A DNA stretch of 64,000 nucleotides from Lysinibacillus capsici (GTDB lineage: Bacteria; Bacillota; Bacilli; Bacillales_A; Planococcaceae): NCBI RefSeq assembly GCF_003367505.1, contig NZ_PXXX01000010.1:248001-312000 (forward strand), written 5' to 3'. This document shows, in pieces, positions 8,687 to 18,044 of this stretch. The number at the start of each line of letters is the position of its first letter. Position 1 is the first letter of the stretch. The notes below the pieces were generated by a model. That model had not been told where the DNA came from and ran no database searches. It saw only the letters and a program-made list of their open reading frames with translations. Position numbers and translations under genes: made by a program.

Positions 8687-9226
8687 ATGCGTAATAAAGC
8701 AGAGGTATTAATGCACCCTGTGAGAATGAAAATTTTACAAGCTCTGATGCACAATAAAGAAGAGGGTTTAAGCACATTGGAGATGATTTCTGTCATTAAA
8801 GATGTACCACAAGCCACTCTATATCGTCATATCCAAATTTTAGTCGATGAAAATATCATAAAAATTGTGAAAGAGCGAAAAGTTCGTTCTGTTACAGAGA
8901 AGTTTTATGCATTAAATGAAGGAGCAGCAAAACTTAGTAAGGAGGATTGGACTCAACTCACAACCAAGCAAAAATTAAATTATATTTCCTACTATCAATT
9001 GGCTTTACTATCTCAATATCAAAATTATTTGCATTCACTTGATGAAAAAGAAAGCACAACAGATTTAGCAACTTTTTCTTTAATCGACTTAACGTTAACG
9101 GACGATCAATTCAAAAACTTTGAAAATGAATTAAACGATTTATTAACTAAATACTATAATATGACCGATTCAAATAAAGGTTTGGAGACTAAAACAATTG
9201 CTTTAAATATTATTCCAAAGCCTTAG
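8687..9226 (+). CDS. HTH transcriptional regulator (ArsR-like winged helix)
   Basis: 179 aa. The N-terminal winged helix (about residues 5-85; LMHPVRMKILQAL, then VPQATLYRHIQILVDENII) is of the ArsR-like/HTH_20 type. The C-terminal part (about 90-179) is helical and probably senses a signal or dimerises. It is divergent from the YxlEFG-like operon and separated from it by 183 bases that carry repeated TGATAA-type sequences. Control of that operon is likely by position. The start is ATG with GGAGGAT upstream. Confidence 0.85.
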   Translation: MRNKAEVLMHPVRMKILQALMHNKEEGLSTLEMISVIKDVPQATLYRHIQILVDENIIKIVKERKVRSVTEKFYALNEGAAKLSKEDWTQLTTKQKLNYISYYQLALLSQYQNYLHSLDEKESTTDLATFSLIDLTLTDDQFKNFENELNDLLTKYYNMTDSNKGLETKTIALNIIPKP

Positions 9227-9258
9227 GTACTATTGACGTAAAGAAATGGAGAAGATTT

Positions 9259-10119
9259 ATGAAAAAAGGAAAGTCACTAGAAAATATACGAAAATTAATT
9301 ATGATCATTATTGGGGCAGTTATAGCCGCATACGGACTAGAGGCCGTGTTAATTCCGAATGCTGTCATTGATGGCGGTGTAACAGGTCTTAGTATTATGG
9401 GTGCGCACCTCTTTGGTATCCCGTTAGGCGTACTGCTCTTTGTATTAAATATTCCGTTCATTTATATCGGCTACAAGCAAGTTGGAAAAACCTTTGCCTT
9501 AATGAGTAGCGCTGGTATTGCAGCATTATCGATTTCTACAGTGCTTTTACATGACGTCAAAACCATTTTAGGCCCAAATGATCCCCTCCTAATTGTCTTA
9601 TCTGGTGGTATGCTCCTTGGTGTGGGTATTGGAATTGTCCTACGAAATGGTGGCGCTTTAGATGGCTCAGAGGTTTTAGCTGTACTATTATCTCGTAAAA
9701 TTCCATTTTCAGTCGGCGATATTATATTATTTATCAATGCCTTTATTTTCTTAGGGGCAAGCTTTATCTTTGGCTTAGAGAGTGCTCTCTACTCAGCGTT
9801 AACTTACTATATTGCCAAAAATGTTATCGATATTATCCAAGTTGGTTTAGAAAAATCAAAAGAAGTTCGTGTTGTTAGTGGAAAATCCGAGGAGATTGGA
9901 GACGCTATCCAAGCCCGCTTAGGACGTGGTGTTACCTATACACATGGACGTGGTGGTTTCTCCAATGAACCAACAGAAATCTTAAACTGTGTCATTAACC
10001 GTATGGAAGAAAATAAATTAGTTTCGATTATTAAAGACATCGACGAAGGCGCTTTTGTAGTCATTTCTGATGTGTCAGAAGTTCGTGGTGGTAACTTTAA
10101 GAAACGAGATATCCATTAA
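9259..10119 (+). CDS. YitT family membrane protein (DUF161 + DUF2179)
   Basis: 286 aa. Five or six membrane helices occupy residues 10-190, with the conserved VLIPNAVIDGGVTGLS and GGALDGSEVLA motifs. A cytoplasmic DUF2179 domain follows (about 200-280; GRGVTYTHGRGGFSNEP). The family is widespread in Bacilli; the molecular function is not established. It is a single gene ending at a strong terminator. Confidence 0.9.
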   Translation: MKKGKSLENIRKLIMIIIGAVIAAYGLEAVLIPNAVIDGGVTGLSIMGAHLFGIPLGVLLFVLNIPFIYIGYKQVGKTFALMSSAGIAALSISTVLLHDVKTILGPNDPLLIVLSGGMLLGVGIGIVLRNGGALDGSEVLAVLLSRKIPFSVGDIILFINAFIFLGASFIFGLESALYSALTYYIAKNVIDIIQVGLEKSKEVRVVSGKSEEIGDAIQARLGRGVTYTHGRGGFSNEPTEILNCVINRMEENKLVSIIKDIDEGAFVVISDVSEVRGGNFKKRDIH

Positions 10120-10124
10120 TTTCA

Positions 10125-10163
10125 AAGTAAGTAAGGCGCACTATGCCTTACTTACTTTTTTTA
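10125..10163. terminator. Strong terminator after the YitT gene
   Basis: A perfect 13-bp stem AAGTAAGTAAGGC / GCCTTACTTACTT with a 7-nt loop is followed by TTTTT. It lies between convergent genes and overlaps the end of the MFS gene, so it could serve both. Confidence 0.85.
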
Positions 10164-11324
10164 GTTGCTTCTATCATATTTTAGGCCTCCTATTAAACAT
10201 AATCCTCCCAGCATTACTACTAAGGAAGCCCCAACTAAGGCATACTGATAGCTATTTGTGTAACTTGCAAGTGTGCCTGCAATGGATGGACCAATCATTT
10301 GTCCGAGCGCATAGCCAGCCGTTAAATAACCTATCATTTGATGACTATTAACTGGTGCAAGTTTCCTCGCTAATGTTGTACAAACAGTTGTAATTCCCAT
10401 AAAGGTTGCCCCAAAAATGAAGGCACTAGCATAAAGGGTCATCGAATTTGTAGCTAGCGCAGGTAAAACAATACCTATCGCTTGCAGTAGCATAGAGATG
10501 AGTAAAATTTTCACATAGCCATAACGCTGTGCTAGCTTAGACCAAACGATACATGAGGGAATTGCTGCAACACCCACAACAAACCATACAAAGGCTGCAT
10601 CTCCATGAAAGCTTGTCGACTCCTGTGCAATTGATACAATAAATGTGCCTGTGACAATATAGCCAAGCCCCTCTAAGCTATAAGCGATGATTAACCATTT
10701 CATCCAAGACTGAGGAGGCGTTTTCTGTGAAATTATCTGGCTTTCCACTAGTTGTTTACTTGGTGTAATAGGCTTAATGAATAGTACAATCAAGACAAAC
10801 AATACAATACTAAATAAAGCTAATACGATCCAAGTTCCATTCCAATGGAAAACAGCTTGGATTGGTGAAACAATTACCGCACTTAATGCAATCCCTATTC
10901 CCACCCCACTATAGAACAGCCCCGATAGATGCATATGACTACTGCTGGCTAACTGGTCTAGTATAAGGCTTGTTATAACAACAAAAATAAAAGCACTCAC
11001 AACACCCGAGATAAATCGTAATAAATACCAAATGATGATTACATTTGTAAAGCCCATGAAGGCTGTTGTTAAAATGCTGATAACAAGGGTAATTTGCAAA
11101 AAGAGAATACGTTTATTCCCTATTGGTAAACGACCTGCCACCCAGGCTCCAACCAAATAACCTAAGTAATTACTTGTTGCTAAGTAACCTGCTGTTGCTC
11201 GGCTAAATTCAAAAGTTTCTTGCATATAAGGTAAAATAACCGTATACGAAAAACGGCCGATGCCCATAGCAATAACTAAAGCAAAAATGCCCCCGATTAA
11301 ATAGCGTACGGTTTCCTTGTGCAT
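10161..11324 (-). CDS. YbfB/YjiJ family MFS transporter (copy 1)
   Basis: 387 aa with 12 predicted membrane helices. The family signature is at the N-terminus (GIGRFSYTVILPYM, then YLATSNYLGYLVGA). Members are major-facilitator exporters of unknown substrate. It is divergent from a LysR regulator gene, a pairing repeated at 36.1-38.3 kb with the second MFS copy in this window. The start is ATG with AAGGAGTG upstream. Confidence 0.85.
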   Translation of the reverse strand: MHKETVRYLIGGIFALVIAMGIGRFSYTVILPYMQETFEFSRATAGYLATSNYLGYLVGAWVAGRLPIGNKRILFLQITLVISILTTAFMGFTNVIIIWYLLRFISGVVSAFIFVVITSLILDQLASSSHMHLSGLFYSGVGIGIALSAVIVSPIQAVFHWNGTWIVLALFSIVLFVLIVLFIKPITPSKQLVESQIISQKTPPQSWMKWLIIAYSLEGLGYIVTGTFIVSIAQESTSFHGDAAFVWFVVGVAAIPSCIVWSKLAQRYGYVKILLISMLLQAIGIVLPALATNSMTLYASAFIFGATFMGITTVCTTLARKLAPVNSHQMIGYLTAGYALGQMIGPSIAGTLASYTNSYQYALVGASLVVMLGGLCLIGGLKYDRSN

Positions 11325-11395
11325 ATCATCACTCCTTCTATTTCACTATATCGAATATCTAGGTATCAAAAATAGATCTAATTCTTTATAATAAG

Positions 11396-11412
11396 TATCA
11401 ATAAAATTGATA
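11396..11412. promoter_or_regulatory. LysR-type binding box
   Basis: The palindrome TATCAAT-AAA-ATTGATA contains the ATC-N9-GAT form of the LysR T-N11-A motif. It lies 12 bases upstream of the LysR start codon and between the divergent MFS and LysR genes. It fits autoregulation and control of the MFS gene. Confidence 0.5.
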
Positions 11413-11424
11413 GCTGGAGGGCAT

Positions 11425-12303
11425 ATGAATATTAATGATTTAACGATTTTTCGAACAGTCGTCCAAACAGGTAGCTTTTCTAAAGCTGCCACAGCACTTA
11501 ATTACACACAATCCAACATCTCTATGAAAATACAAAGTCTTGAGGCACTCTACGAAACAACCTTTTTTTATCGTGGACATCGAGGGATACGGTTAACATC
11601 AAAAGGAGAACAATTCTACGAGTTAGTCCTAAAAATGCTTCATCTCTATGAAAAAACCTTTGAGATCATACATGAAACGGAGGAACAACGAGGCGTTTTA
11701 CGAATTGGTTCGATGGAAACAACTGCTGCATTACATTTACCAACTCTGTTAAGCACATTTCATCAAGCACATGAACAAGTGGATATCACCATATTAACAA
11801 GCCCTTCTCAGTACAATATCGAACGGGTAGAAAACTATGAACTAGATGGCGCATTTGTTACCGGACCTGTTTATAAAGAAAATATAATGATGAAAGAGTT
11901 TGTCTGTGAAGAGCTTGTTATTCTCACTTCTAGCAAGCATAAACCTATTAAGCATCTACAGGATTTAGAGGGAAGCACTGTGATTACATTCCGCCACGGC
12001 TGTTCCTATCGAGCCATCTTGGAACATTGGTTACATGAAGAAGGGGTTCGACCACAAAATCGAATGGAGCTTGGTACGCTTGACGGTATTATTGGCTGTG
12101 TTGCTGCTGGGTTAGGTATTACCTTACTACCACTTGCAATTGCGGAAAAATATATGGCAACACAAGCATTAACATTGCACAAGATAAAGAACAAGCAAGC
12201 ACGTATTCCTACATGGTTTATTTATCGTAAGGACGAAGTACAATCCCCCATCCTAACTTATTTTTTAGAAGCCATAGAAGCTTATGACTATCCGACAGTT
12301 TGA
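11425..12303 (+). CDS. LysR family transcriptional regulator (copy 1)
   Basis: 292 aa. The N-terminal winged helix (about residues 1-60; GSFSKAATALNYTQSNISMK) is followed by the two-lobed periplasmic-binding-protein-like effector domain (about 88-290). ATG at 11425 follows GGAGGG closely; the in-frame TTG at 11407 has no ribosome site. It is divergent from a YbfB-type MFS gene and probably controls it. The effector is unknown. Confidence 0.9.
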   Translation: MNINDLTIFRTVVQTGSFSKAATALNYTQSNISMKIQSLEALYETTFFYRGHRGIRLTSKGEQFYELVLKMLHLYEKTFEIIHETEEQRGVLRIGSMETTAALHLPTLLSTFHQAHEQVDITILTSPSQYNIERVENYELDGAFVTGPVYKENIMMKEFVCEELVILTSSKHKPIKHLQDLEGSTVITFRHGCSYRAILEHWLHEEGVRPQNRMELGTLDGIIGCVAAGLGITLLPLAIAEKYMATQALTLHKIKNKQARIPTWFIYRKDEVQSPILTYFLEAIEAYDYPTV

Positions 12304-12349
12304 GGGTTCTATCTGTCATTTTAACAATTCTATCCTTCCACTAATAAAA

Positions 12350-12384
12350 AAGCTGTTCAGCAGATTATCTCCACTGAACAGCTT
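12350..12384 (-). terminator. Terminator of the Na/Pi cotransporter gene
   Basis: A perfect 11-bp stem AAGCTGTTCAG / CTGAACAGCTT with a 13-nt loop. Read on the minus strand it is followed by TTTTTATTAG, right after the transporter stop codon. Confidence 0.8.
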
Positions 12385-12388
12385 ATTA

Positions 12389-14020
12389 TTAGGCAATAAC
12401 GGTTTCCGCTATGTTAGAAGCATGATCACCAATTCTTTCTAAATTACTCACAATATCCGCAAATACAATACCTGCTGAACCTGAGCAAACTCCTTCATTT
12501 AATCGCTTAATATGCAATTTACGTAAACGTCTCTCCATATTATCAATTTCATTTTCTTTTTCTATCACTTGCTGTGCTAAGGAAAGGTCACGCTTATCAA
12601 GGGATTCAATAGACATTTTCACAGTTTCTAATGTAAAAACAAACATATCTTCTAACTCCTGCATCGCTTGTTGACTTAAACGAACACGATTACTATCCTT
12701 GTATTGCAGAAGCTCAATTATATTTTCTACATGATCACCAATTCGTTCGATATCCCGAATATTTTCAAATAAAGCATGATGCACTTGGGAATCATGGGTT
12801 GATAGAGATTGTTTTGATAGCTCCACTAAATATTCCGTTGATTTGCGGTCTAAATTATTAATGGCTTCCTCCAATTGGCCGACCTTGCCGATTAACTTAG
12901 CATCATCCGTTTTCAAAATCGTTAACGTTTCTTCTAGACCTTGAATACTATACTCGCCCATGCGCACTACTTCCATTTTTGCTTGACCTAATGCCACTGA
13001 TGGTGATTTGATAATCAAATTTTTATCCAAAAATTTTGGTTTGTATTCAATAACTGAATCTTCGCCTGGAATTAGTTTCGTTACGACATAAGCCCAAACA
13101 CCTATGAATGGTAACTGAATGATTGTATTGATGACATTAAACGTTCCATGTGCAAAGGCTATTTGCATTTTCGGCTCTAAATTGAGCACCCCTGCAATCC
13201 ATTCCACATAGTTCGTAAATAATCCCAATATGAGCATAAAGATAATTGTACCCACTACATTAAATAGTAAATGTGTGGCAGCTGCTCGCTTTGCTGCAAT
13301 AGAAGCACCTAAAGCGGCTAGAATTGCTGTAATCGTTGTACCAATATTATCTCCAAACAAGACAGGTAATGCCCCGTGTAAAGTTATTAAATCTTCAGCA
13401 TAAAGCCCTTGTAAAATCCCTACTGTAGCTGAGGAAGATTGAACAATCAGGGTGAATATCGTTCCTACTAATACCCCTAAAATCGGCACATCAGACATTT
13501 GTACAGTCAAATCTAAAAATGGTTGCCAATCTCTAAGCGGCTTCATTCCACCACTCATAAGCTCTAAACCAATAAATAAACCTGCAAACCCGAATAATAC
13601 TTGTCCCATATTTTGAATGAAACTTTTCTTAAAGAAAAATAAGCATATCGCGCCCACTGCCATAATTGGATATGCGTAAGCACCTACATCTATTCCTATA
13701 ATAAATGCTGTGATGGTTGTCCCAATATTAGCTCCCATAATAACGCCTATTGCTTGACGCAATTTCATAAGTCCTGCGCTCACTAGTCCAACAGTTATAA
13801 CGGTCGTACCTGAACTTGATTGTATGAGAACTGTAACAACAATACCAACTAGTACACCCATCAATGGGTTTGTTGTAAATTTATCTAAAATATCTCTTAG
13901 TCGATCACCTGCAGCCCTCTGCAAGCCATCTCCCATAAATTTAATAGCGAAAAGAAATAAGCCTAACCCTCCAAGAAATTGGAAAATCATCTCCTGTACA
14001 TTGATAGCCAATCCATTCAA
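12389..14020 (-). CDS. Na/Pi cotransporter family protein with C-terminal PhoU-like domain
   Basis: 543 aa. Two Na/Pi-cotransporter repeats lie in the membrane half (about residues 10-310), each with the substrate-binding QSSS motif (VLIQSSSGTTVITVG and LIVQSSSATVGIL). The C-terminal half (about 340-540) is helical, with the repeated DIxRIGDHxxN motif of PhoU domains. The family imports phosphate with sodium; the PhoU part probably regulates it. The start is TTG at 14020 (AAGGA five bases upstream); TTG at 14011 is possible. Confidence 0.88.
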   Translation of the reverse strand: MNGLAINVQEMIFQFLGGLGLFLFAIKFMGDGLQRAAGDRLRDILDKFTTNPLMGVLVGIVVTVLIQSSSGTTVITVGLVSAGLMKLRQAIGVIMGANIGTTITAFIIGIDVGAYAYPIMAVGAICLFFFKKSFIQNMGQVLFGFAGLFIGLELMSGGMKPLRDWQPFLDLTVQMSDVPILGVLVGTIFTLIVQSSSATVGILQGLYAEDLITLHGALPVLFGDNIGTTITAILAALGASIAAKRAAATHLLFNVVGTIIFMLILGLFTNYVEWIAGVLNLEPKMQIAFAHGTFNVINTIIQLPFIGVWAYVVTKLIPGEDSVIEYKPKFLDKNLIIKSPSVALGQAKMEVVRMGEYSIQGLEETLTILKTDDAKLIGKVGQLEEAINNLDRKSTEYLVELSKQSLSTHDSQVHHALFENIRDIERIGDHVENIIELLQYKDSNRVRLSQQAMQELEDMFVFTLETVKMSIESLDKRDLSLAQQVIEKENEIDNMERRLRKLHIKRLNEGVCSGSAGIVFADIVSNLERIGDHASNIAETVIA

Positions 14021-14166
14021 CCCTTTCCTTGTTGTCAGACTTTATTATTAATAGTTTTAAGCTAGCTGTACATATCATTTACAATGGATTAAATTAATGT
14101 TTACACGCCCTTTACAATTAGTCCAAAAAACGGACATATTCAAATCAAATTCAACAAAAAACAAAC

Positions 14167-14210
14167 AAAAAAAACATGAAAAAATCTTCAATCAGATTTT
14201 CACATGTTTT
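14167..14210 (-). terminator. Hairpin terminator, minus strand, upstream of the Na/Pi gene
   Basis: Read on the minus strand, AAACATGTGAAAATC pairs imperfectly with GATTTTTTCATGTTT and is followed by a run of Ts. No minus-strand gene ends nearby except the histidine kinase at 14580, about 370 bases before it. It may end that operon's transcript, which would then run antisense across the small gene at 14270-14575. Confidence 0.5.
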
Positions 14211-14269
14211 CTTTTGACGACTGAATGCATTTCCATTAGGCTGTACTTAGACACTGAAGGGAGTTTTCT

Positions 14270-14575
14270 ATGGATATTTTTATAGCTAGTAACCGCCAAT
14301 TACCGATCCGCTACTATGTGCAGGAAGCAATTTGGATTCGACGTGGTGGCAGTATTAAGCTGCCAGATCTAACACTGCCATTTTTCGTTGAGGTAGAGAT
14401 TAAAAATCAATATAATTTACATATCATTGCAGATTATATTATGGACTTTCAACGACAATACAAGCATACTGAAATCCAATTATTAATCAGAAACACAGCT
14501 ACCCTAGCAACCCTGCAAGACATGCTGTCACATCATACACAAACACAACATGCCATTACTATTCTTCCATTGTAG
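14270..14575 (+). CDS. Small hypothetical protein
   Basis: 101 aa, not recognised. It is predicted soluble, with no signal peptide or membrane helix, and appears to be mixed alpha/beta. The start ATG has AGGGAG five bases upstream, which supports translation. The stop codon lies four bases from the stop of the convergent histidine kinase, and there is no terminator between them. The opposing operon probably transcribes through it in antisense. Confidence 0.6.
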   Translation: MDIFIASNRQLPIRYYVQEAIWIRRGGSIKLPDLTLPFFVEVEIKNQYNLHIIADYIMDFQRQYKHTEIQLLIRNTATLATLQDMLSHHTQTQHAITILPL

Positions 14576-14579
14576 TCAG

Positions 14580-16091
14580 TTATGTAGCTGCTAACGGCAA
14601 TGTGATAATAAAGTACAGTGTCTCATTTTTGTATTTTGCGTGAATCGTTCCTCCGTGAAGCTCCACTATGCTTTTGGCAATCGCTAGTCCAAGCCCTGAG
14701 CCCTCGGTTACATTTGTTCTCGATTGATCTTTTTTATAAAATCTCTCAAATAAACTAGCAAGCTCCACCGATGTAAAGGCATCACTTTGATTCGCTACAC
14801 AAATACGCACATGGTGTGCTTGTCCTTCAAGGGAAACCATAATTTTCCCTTCAGCAGTACTATAATTGATCGCATTGATGAGGAGATTATCAAAAACTCG
14901 TACAATCTTTTCCGAATCCAGCGCAGCAACAATTCGATTCTCTGGAAAATGTTTTATAAAAATACGTTGTTTCTCCTCTGCTAACGGTACTAATTCCTCC
15001 ATTAGTTGTTCGAGCAGCTCATTTACACAAACTTGTTGTCGCATTAAAGTATTTTTATCATTCGTGAGCTTAGTATATTCAAATAAATCGTCTATTAAAT
15101 TTTTTAATTGTTCGGATTTAGAAAAGGCTATTTTCAAATATTCGTCATATTGCTCTTTTGTCTCATACTTCTCTTCTCTTAATAAACGCAAATAACCCAT
15201 GATTGAGGTAAGAGGTGTTCTAAGGTCATGTGAAACATTTGTAATAAGCTCGTTTTTTTGTTGCTCAATTTTCCTCTCCATCTCGATACTTGTCATAATT
15301 TCTTCTGCCATTTGATTAACATTATCCGTTAGTGAAGCAATTTCATCTTGGCCTTTTTTCTCAATACGAAAGGCTAAATTTCCTTTTGCGATTTCCATAA
15401 CCCCCTCTGCTAATGCCTCAATTTGATTCATTTTGCGTTTTGTTATCAAGAAAAATGATACGATAAACAACATAACACCAATGAAAAAAGGTATGGGACC
15501 TTCATTCGTACTTGTGATGGCTTCTCCTTGTGGAAGTCCACTAACAAAGAAGTAATAATTTTTATCTTGTAAAGTTAGTGGCACTAATGTAGTAAACTCT
15601 TCACGAGAAGTTTCGATCATATGATAGGCATTTTCAAAAGGTTGATTCATTGTAAAGCCCATGACATGCCTTATTTCTTCATGCAAATCGATTTGTTGCT
15701 CTTTTACCTGCTTTGTTTTATATAAGATCTTACCTGCCTCATCCGTGACGACAATTTTGAATGCATTGTCCTCATTTTCTATTTTTCCATTTTCTTGATC
15801 GATCAATTCTCTTAATGCTTCAACACTATTTTCTTGGGTTGCCAATGCTGCTGTATCCTGTGCATGATAATACATCATCTTCATACTACCACTATAATCC
15901 ACAATCACTGTCTCATTGTTATTCTCAAAAAATGGCACTACTGCACGTGCCACTAAAAAACTGCCAAGTGCACATAATAAAAACGTTGTAAATAGTTGAA
16001 TACGAATGCTACGTTGAATATTATTTTTTATTTTCGCACCAATTTGCTTCAGAAACCTTGGGAACTTTAAAAGCCTAAAGAACTTTTTCAA
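14580..16091 (-). CDS. Sensor histidine kinase (HAMP, HisKA, HATPase)
   Basis: 503 aa. One membrane helix (about 33-52) is followed by an extracytoplasmic sensor region of roughly 145 residues and a second helix (about 200-217). HAMP, the phosphoacceptor motif NVSHDLRTPLTSIMGYL (His near residue 290) and the ATPase boxes (N-box NLLINAINYS, G-box GSGLGLAIAKSI) complete it. It overlaps the response regulator gene by 17 bases and is the last gene of the operon. Neighbouring genes suggest that it senses envelope or lipid stress; the signal is not known. Confidence 0.92.
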   Translation of the reverse strand: MKKFFRLLKFPRFLKQIGAKIKNNIQRSIRIQLFTTFLLCALGSFLVARAVVPFFENNNETVIVDYSGSMKMMYYHAQDTAALATQENSVEALRELIDQENGKIENEDNAFKIVVTDEAGKILYKTKQVKEQQIDLHEEIRHVMGFTMNQPFENAYHMIETSREEFTTLVPLTLQDKNYYFFVSGLPQGEAITSTNEGPIPFFIGVMLFIVSFFLITKRKMNQIEALAEGVMEIAKGNLAFRIEKKGQDEIASLTDNVNQMAEEIMTSIEMERKIEQQKNELITNVSHDLRTPLTSIMGYLRLLREEKYETKEQYDEYLKIAFSKSEQLKNLIDDLFEYTKLTNDKNTLMRQQVCVNELLEQLMEELVPLAEEKQRIFIKHFPENRIVAALDSEKIVRVFDNLLINAINYSTAEGKIMVSLEGQAHHVRICVANQSDAFTSVELASLFERFYKKDQSRTNVTEGSGLGLAIAKSIVELHGGTIHAKYKNETLYFIITLPLAAT

Positions 16092-16776
16092 CTTTATACC
16101 CTACTCCCCATACGGTTTTAATATATTGTGGATTCCTTGGATTTGCCTCAATTCGCTCTCTAATTTTTCGAATATGTACCATTACAGTATTTTCCGATTG
16201 AAATGCTTCCTCTTTCCAAACTTTTTCATAGATTTGCTCTGCACTCATGACAATGCCAGGGTTACTAACAAGCAATTCCAAAATAGCAAACTCCCTAGGT
16301 GTCAGCTTTACTCTTTCATTGTTAACAAAAACTTCATGTGTCGCTGTATTGATACGTAAATCGCCAACTTCCAGCTCCTCTCTATTGCTGCTATGTAAGC
16401 CACTCATTTTCAGGTAGCGACGGAGCTGTGATTTAATGCGGGCAATTAGCTCTAACGGATTAAAGGGCTTAGTCACATAATCATCAGCACCTATCGTTAA
16501 ACCACTAATCTTATCCATATCTTGAGATTTGGCAGTTAGCATAATAATAGGCATTTCTGCTATTTCTCTTACCTTCATACACATTTCAATGCCATTTACT
16601 TTAGGCATCATTAAATCCAATACAATTAAATGTACTTTATGCTTTTTTACTAACTGTAAGCCCTCTTCTCCATCACATGCCTCTAACACATGAAACCCCT
16701 CATTTTTCAAATAAATGCCTATCAGATTTCTTATCTCTTTTTCATCATCTACAATTAAAATTGTTTCATTACTCAT
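16075..16776 (-). CDS. OmpR/PhoB family response regulator
   Basis: 233 aa. The receiver domain (1-115) has the acidic pair DDE, the phosphorylated Asp in IVLDLMMP (near residue 55) and the conserved Lys in DDYVTKPFN. The DNA-binding winged helix (about 135-230) ends in YIKTVWGVGYK. It partners the kinase encoded next. Three TTAAGAA sequences spaced 11 and 23 bp upstream of the operon are candidate binding sites, which would make the operon self-controlled. Confidence 0.93.
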   Translation of the reverse strand: MSNETILIVDDEKEIRNLIGIYLKNEGFHVLEACDGEEGLQLVKKHKVHLIVLDLMMPKVNGIEMCMKVREIAEMPIIMLTAKSQDMDKISGLTIGADDYVTKPFNPLELIARIKSQLRRYLKMSGLHSSNREELEVGDLRINTATHEVFVNNERVKLTPREFAILELLVSNPGIVMSAEQIYEKVWKEEAFQSENTVMVHIRKIRERIEANPRNPQYIKTVWGVGYKVEKVL

Positions 16777-16829
16777 CTAATCCCACCATTAATCAAATAT
16801 TTTCCATTTATAATGCTCCTCCATTTTAG

Positions 16830-17417
16830 CTATTTTTTTATTTTCCGTATATAAAAATAATAAATACAGCTAACAGTCACGATGAATAACCCAAAGTACA
16901 TACCATATTTCGTAGCAATCAAAGAAATATATTCAATTTGACTGCCAAATAATAAACCTAGTGTAAAATAAATCAATGTCCAGACAAAGCCTGTTGTATA
17001 GGAAAATAAGGCATATGTTTTAAAAGACATATTATTCATTCCCACCAAGTAAGGGAGGATATGTCGAACAATTGGAATAAAGTAACTCAGGACTAATGCA
17101 AAGTGTCCATATTGATCTAACAATTCTTGTGATTTGGTTAAGTACTTTGCCTTTTTCTTTTTCACAAGTTTATCGAGTACACGATGACCAAATAGTTTTC
17201 CAAGTATAAATCCTAGAGAAAGCCCTGAAACAACGCCTAAATAAGTAAGTAAGAAAGATTTCCATATGATCAATTTTCCTAGCGACGATAGAAAACCACC
17301 ACTCATGACAATCATTTCATCTGGTAGCGGCATGCCTATGATCCCTAGCCATAAACTAAAAAACAAAGCAAAATAGCCATATTGTTCAATAAATAATAAA
17401 AGATCCTTTAGCTCCAT
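16830..17417 (-). CDS. DedA family membrane protein
   Basis: 195 aa, full length for the family. Four or five membrane segments and the DedA motifs are present (GMPLPDEMIVMSGG and FIPIVRHILPYLVG). DedA proteins act in membrane lipid handling; members of the wider superfamily are undecaprenyl-phosphate or phospholipid flippases. It overlaps the preceding methyltransferase gene through TAATG, so the two are translationally coupled. Confidence 0.9.
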   Translation of the reverse strand: MELKDLLLFIEQYGYFALFFSLWLGIIGMPLPDEMIVMSGGFLSSLGKLIIWKSFLLTYLGVVSGLSLGFILGKLFGHRVLDKLVKKKKAKYLTKSQELLDQYGHFALVLSYFIPIVRHILPYLVGMNNMSFKTYALFSYTTGFVWTLIYFTLGLLFGSQIEYISLIATKYGMYFGLFIVTVSCIYYFYIRKIKK

Positions 17418-17989
17418 TAGCTGACCCTCGTATTTCCTAGCCTACAGCTCAATACATAGGCTGGTGGCATATTAATCCATACTTTCTCATGTGAAATATT
17501 CTGAAAATAGGTTTGGAAAAATGATTTTTTCACAAGTGAATATTGGAAAGTAATGAATTTTCCATTGTACAAACAATCCCTCACATTTCTTAAAATACAA
17601 CACGATACTTCCGCCTTTAACGATGTAAATGGCAGTCCAGAAATAACATAATCTATTTTTTCGATATTCAAATCTGTCAAATATTGCTTCAAATTTTCTG
17701 CTGAACCATGGATCACTACAACATTAGCTACATGAGCAAATTGCCTACGCAGTTTCTCACAAAAAATCGCATTATGTTCAATGAGAACAAGCAATGTAGC
17801 TGGCTTTTTTCTTTTCACAAGCTCCTTTGTAAAGGCCCCCATCCCAGGGCCAAGCTCTATAATGCATTGAGCCGTCTCAAAGCAAATAGGTTGCACCATT
17901 TTATGCGCTAATTTCTTAGAACTAGGTGATATAGCGCCTATTGTTTTTGGATGCTTTATAAATTCAGTAAGGAAGGTGATGAGCTGCAT
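17417..17989 (-). CDS. SAM-dependent methyltransferase, phospholipid N-methyltransferase-like
   Basis: 190 aa. The SAM-binding motif IELGPGMGAFTKEL lies near residues 43-56, and VIHGSAENL and YVISGLPFTSL follow. The start QLITFLTEFIKHPKTIGAI-PSS, with P-S-S-K-K-L, is typical of COG3963-type phospholipid N-methyltransferases, which are relatives of rRNA dimethylases. It is the first gene of an operon with DedA and a two-component system, so a membrane lipid target is plausible. An rRNA target is less likely, because the characteristic NLPY motif is replaced by SGLPF. Confidence 0.75.
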   Translation of the reverse strand: MQLITFLTEFIKHPKTIGAISPSSKKLAHKMVQPICFETAQCIIELGPGMGAFTKELVKRKKPATLLVLIEHNAIFCEKLRRQFAHVANVVVIHGSAENLKQYLTDLNIEKIDYVISGLPFTSLKAEVSCCILRNVRDCLYNGKFITFQYSLVKKSFFQTYFQNISHEKVWINMPPAYVLSCRLGNTRVS

Positions 17990-18044
17990 TTAGTTGTCTC
18001 CTCGCTTTGCTTTCTTTATTGATGGTTTTAACTATAAAGAGACT

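Noticed and set aside
14866..15195. 109-codon open frame antisense to the histidine kinase
   Set aside because: It lies fully inside a well-supported kinase gene and has no start signal.
17417..17989. Erm/KsgA rRNA dimethylase
   Set aside because: The NLPY-type catalytic motif is replaced by SGLPF and the protein is shorter; the DedA neighbour favours a lipid target.
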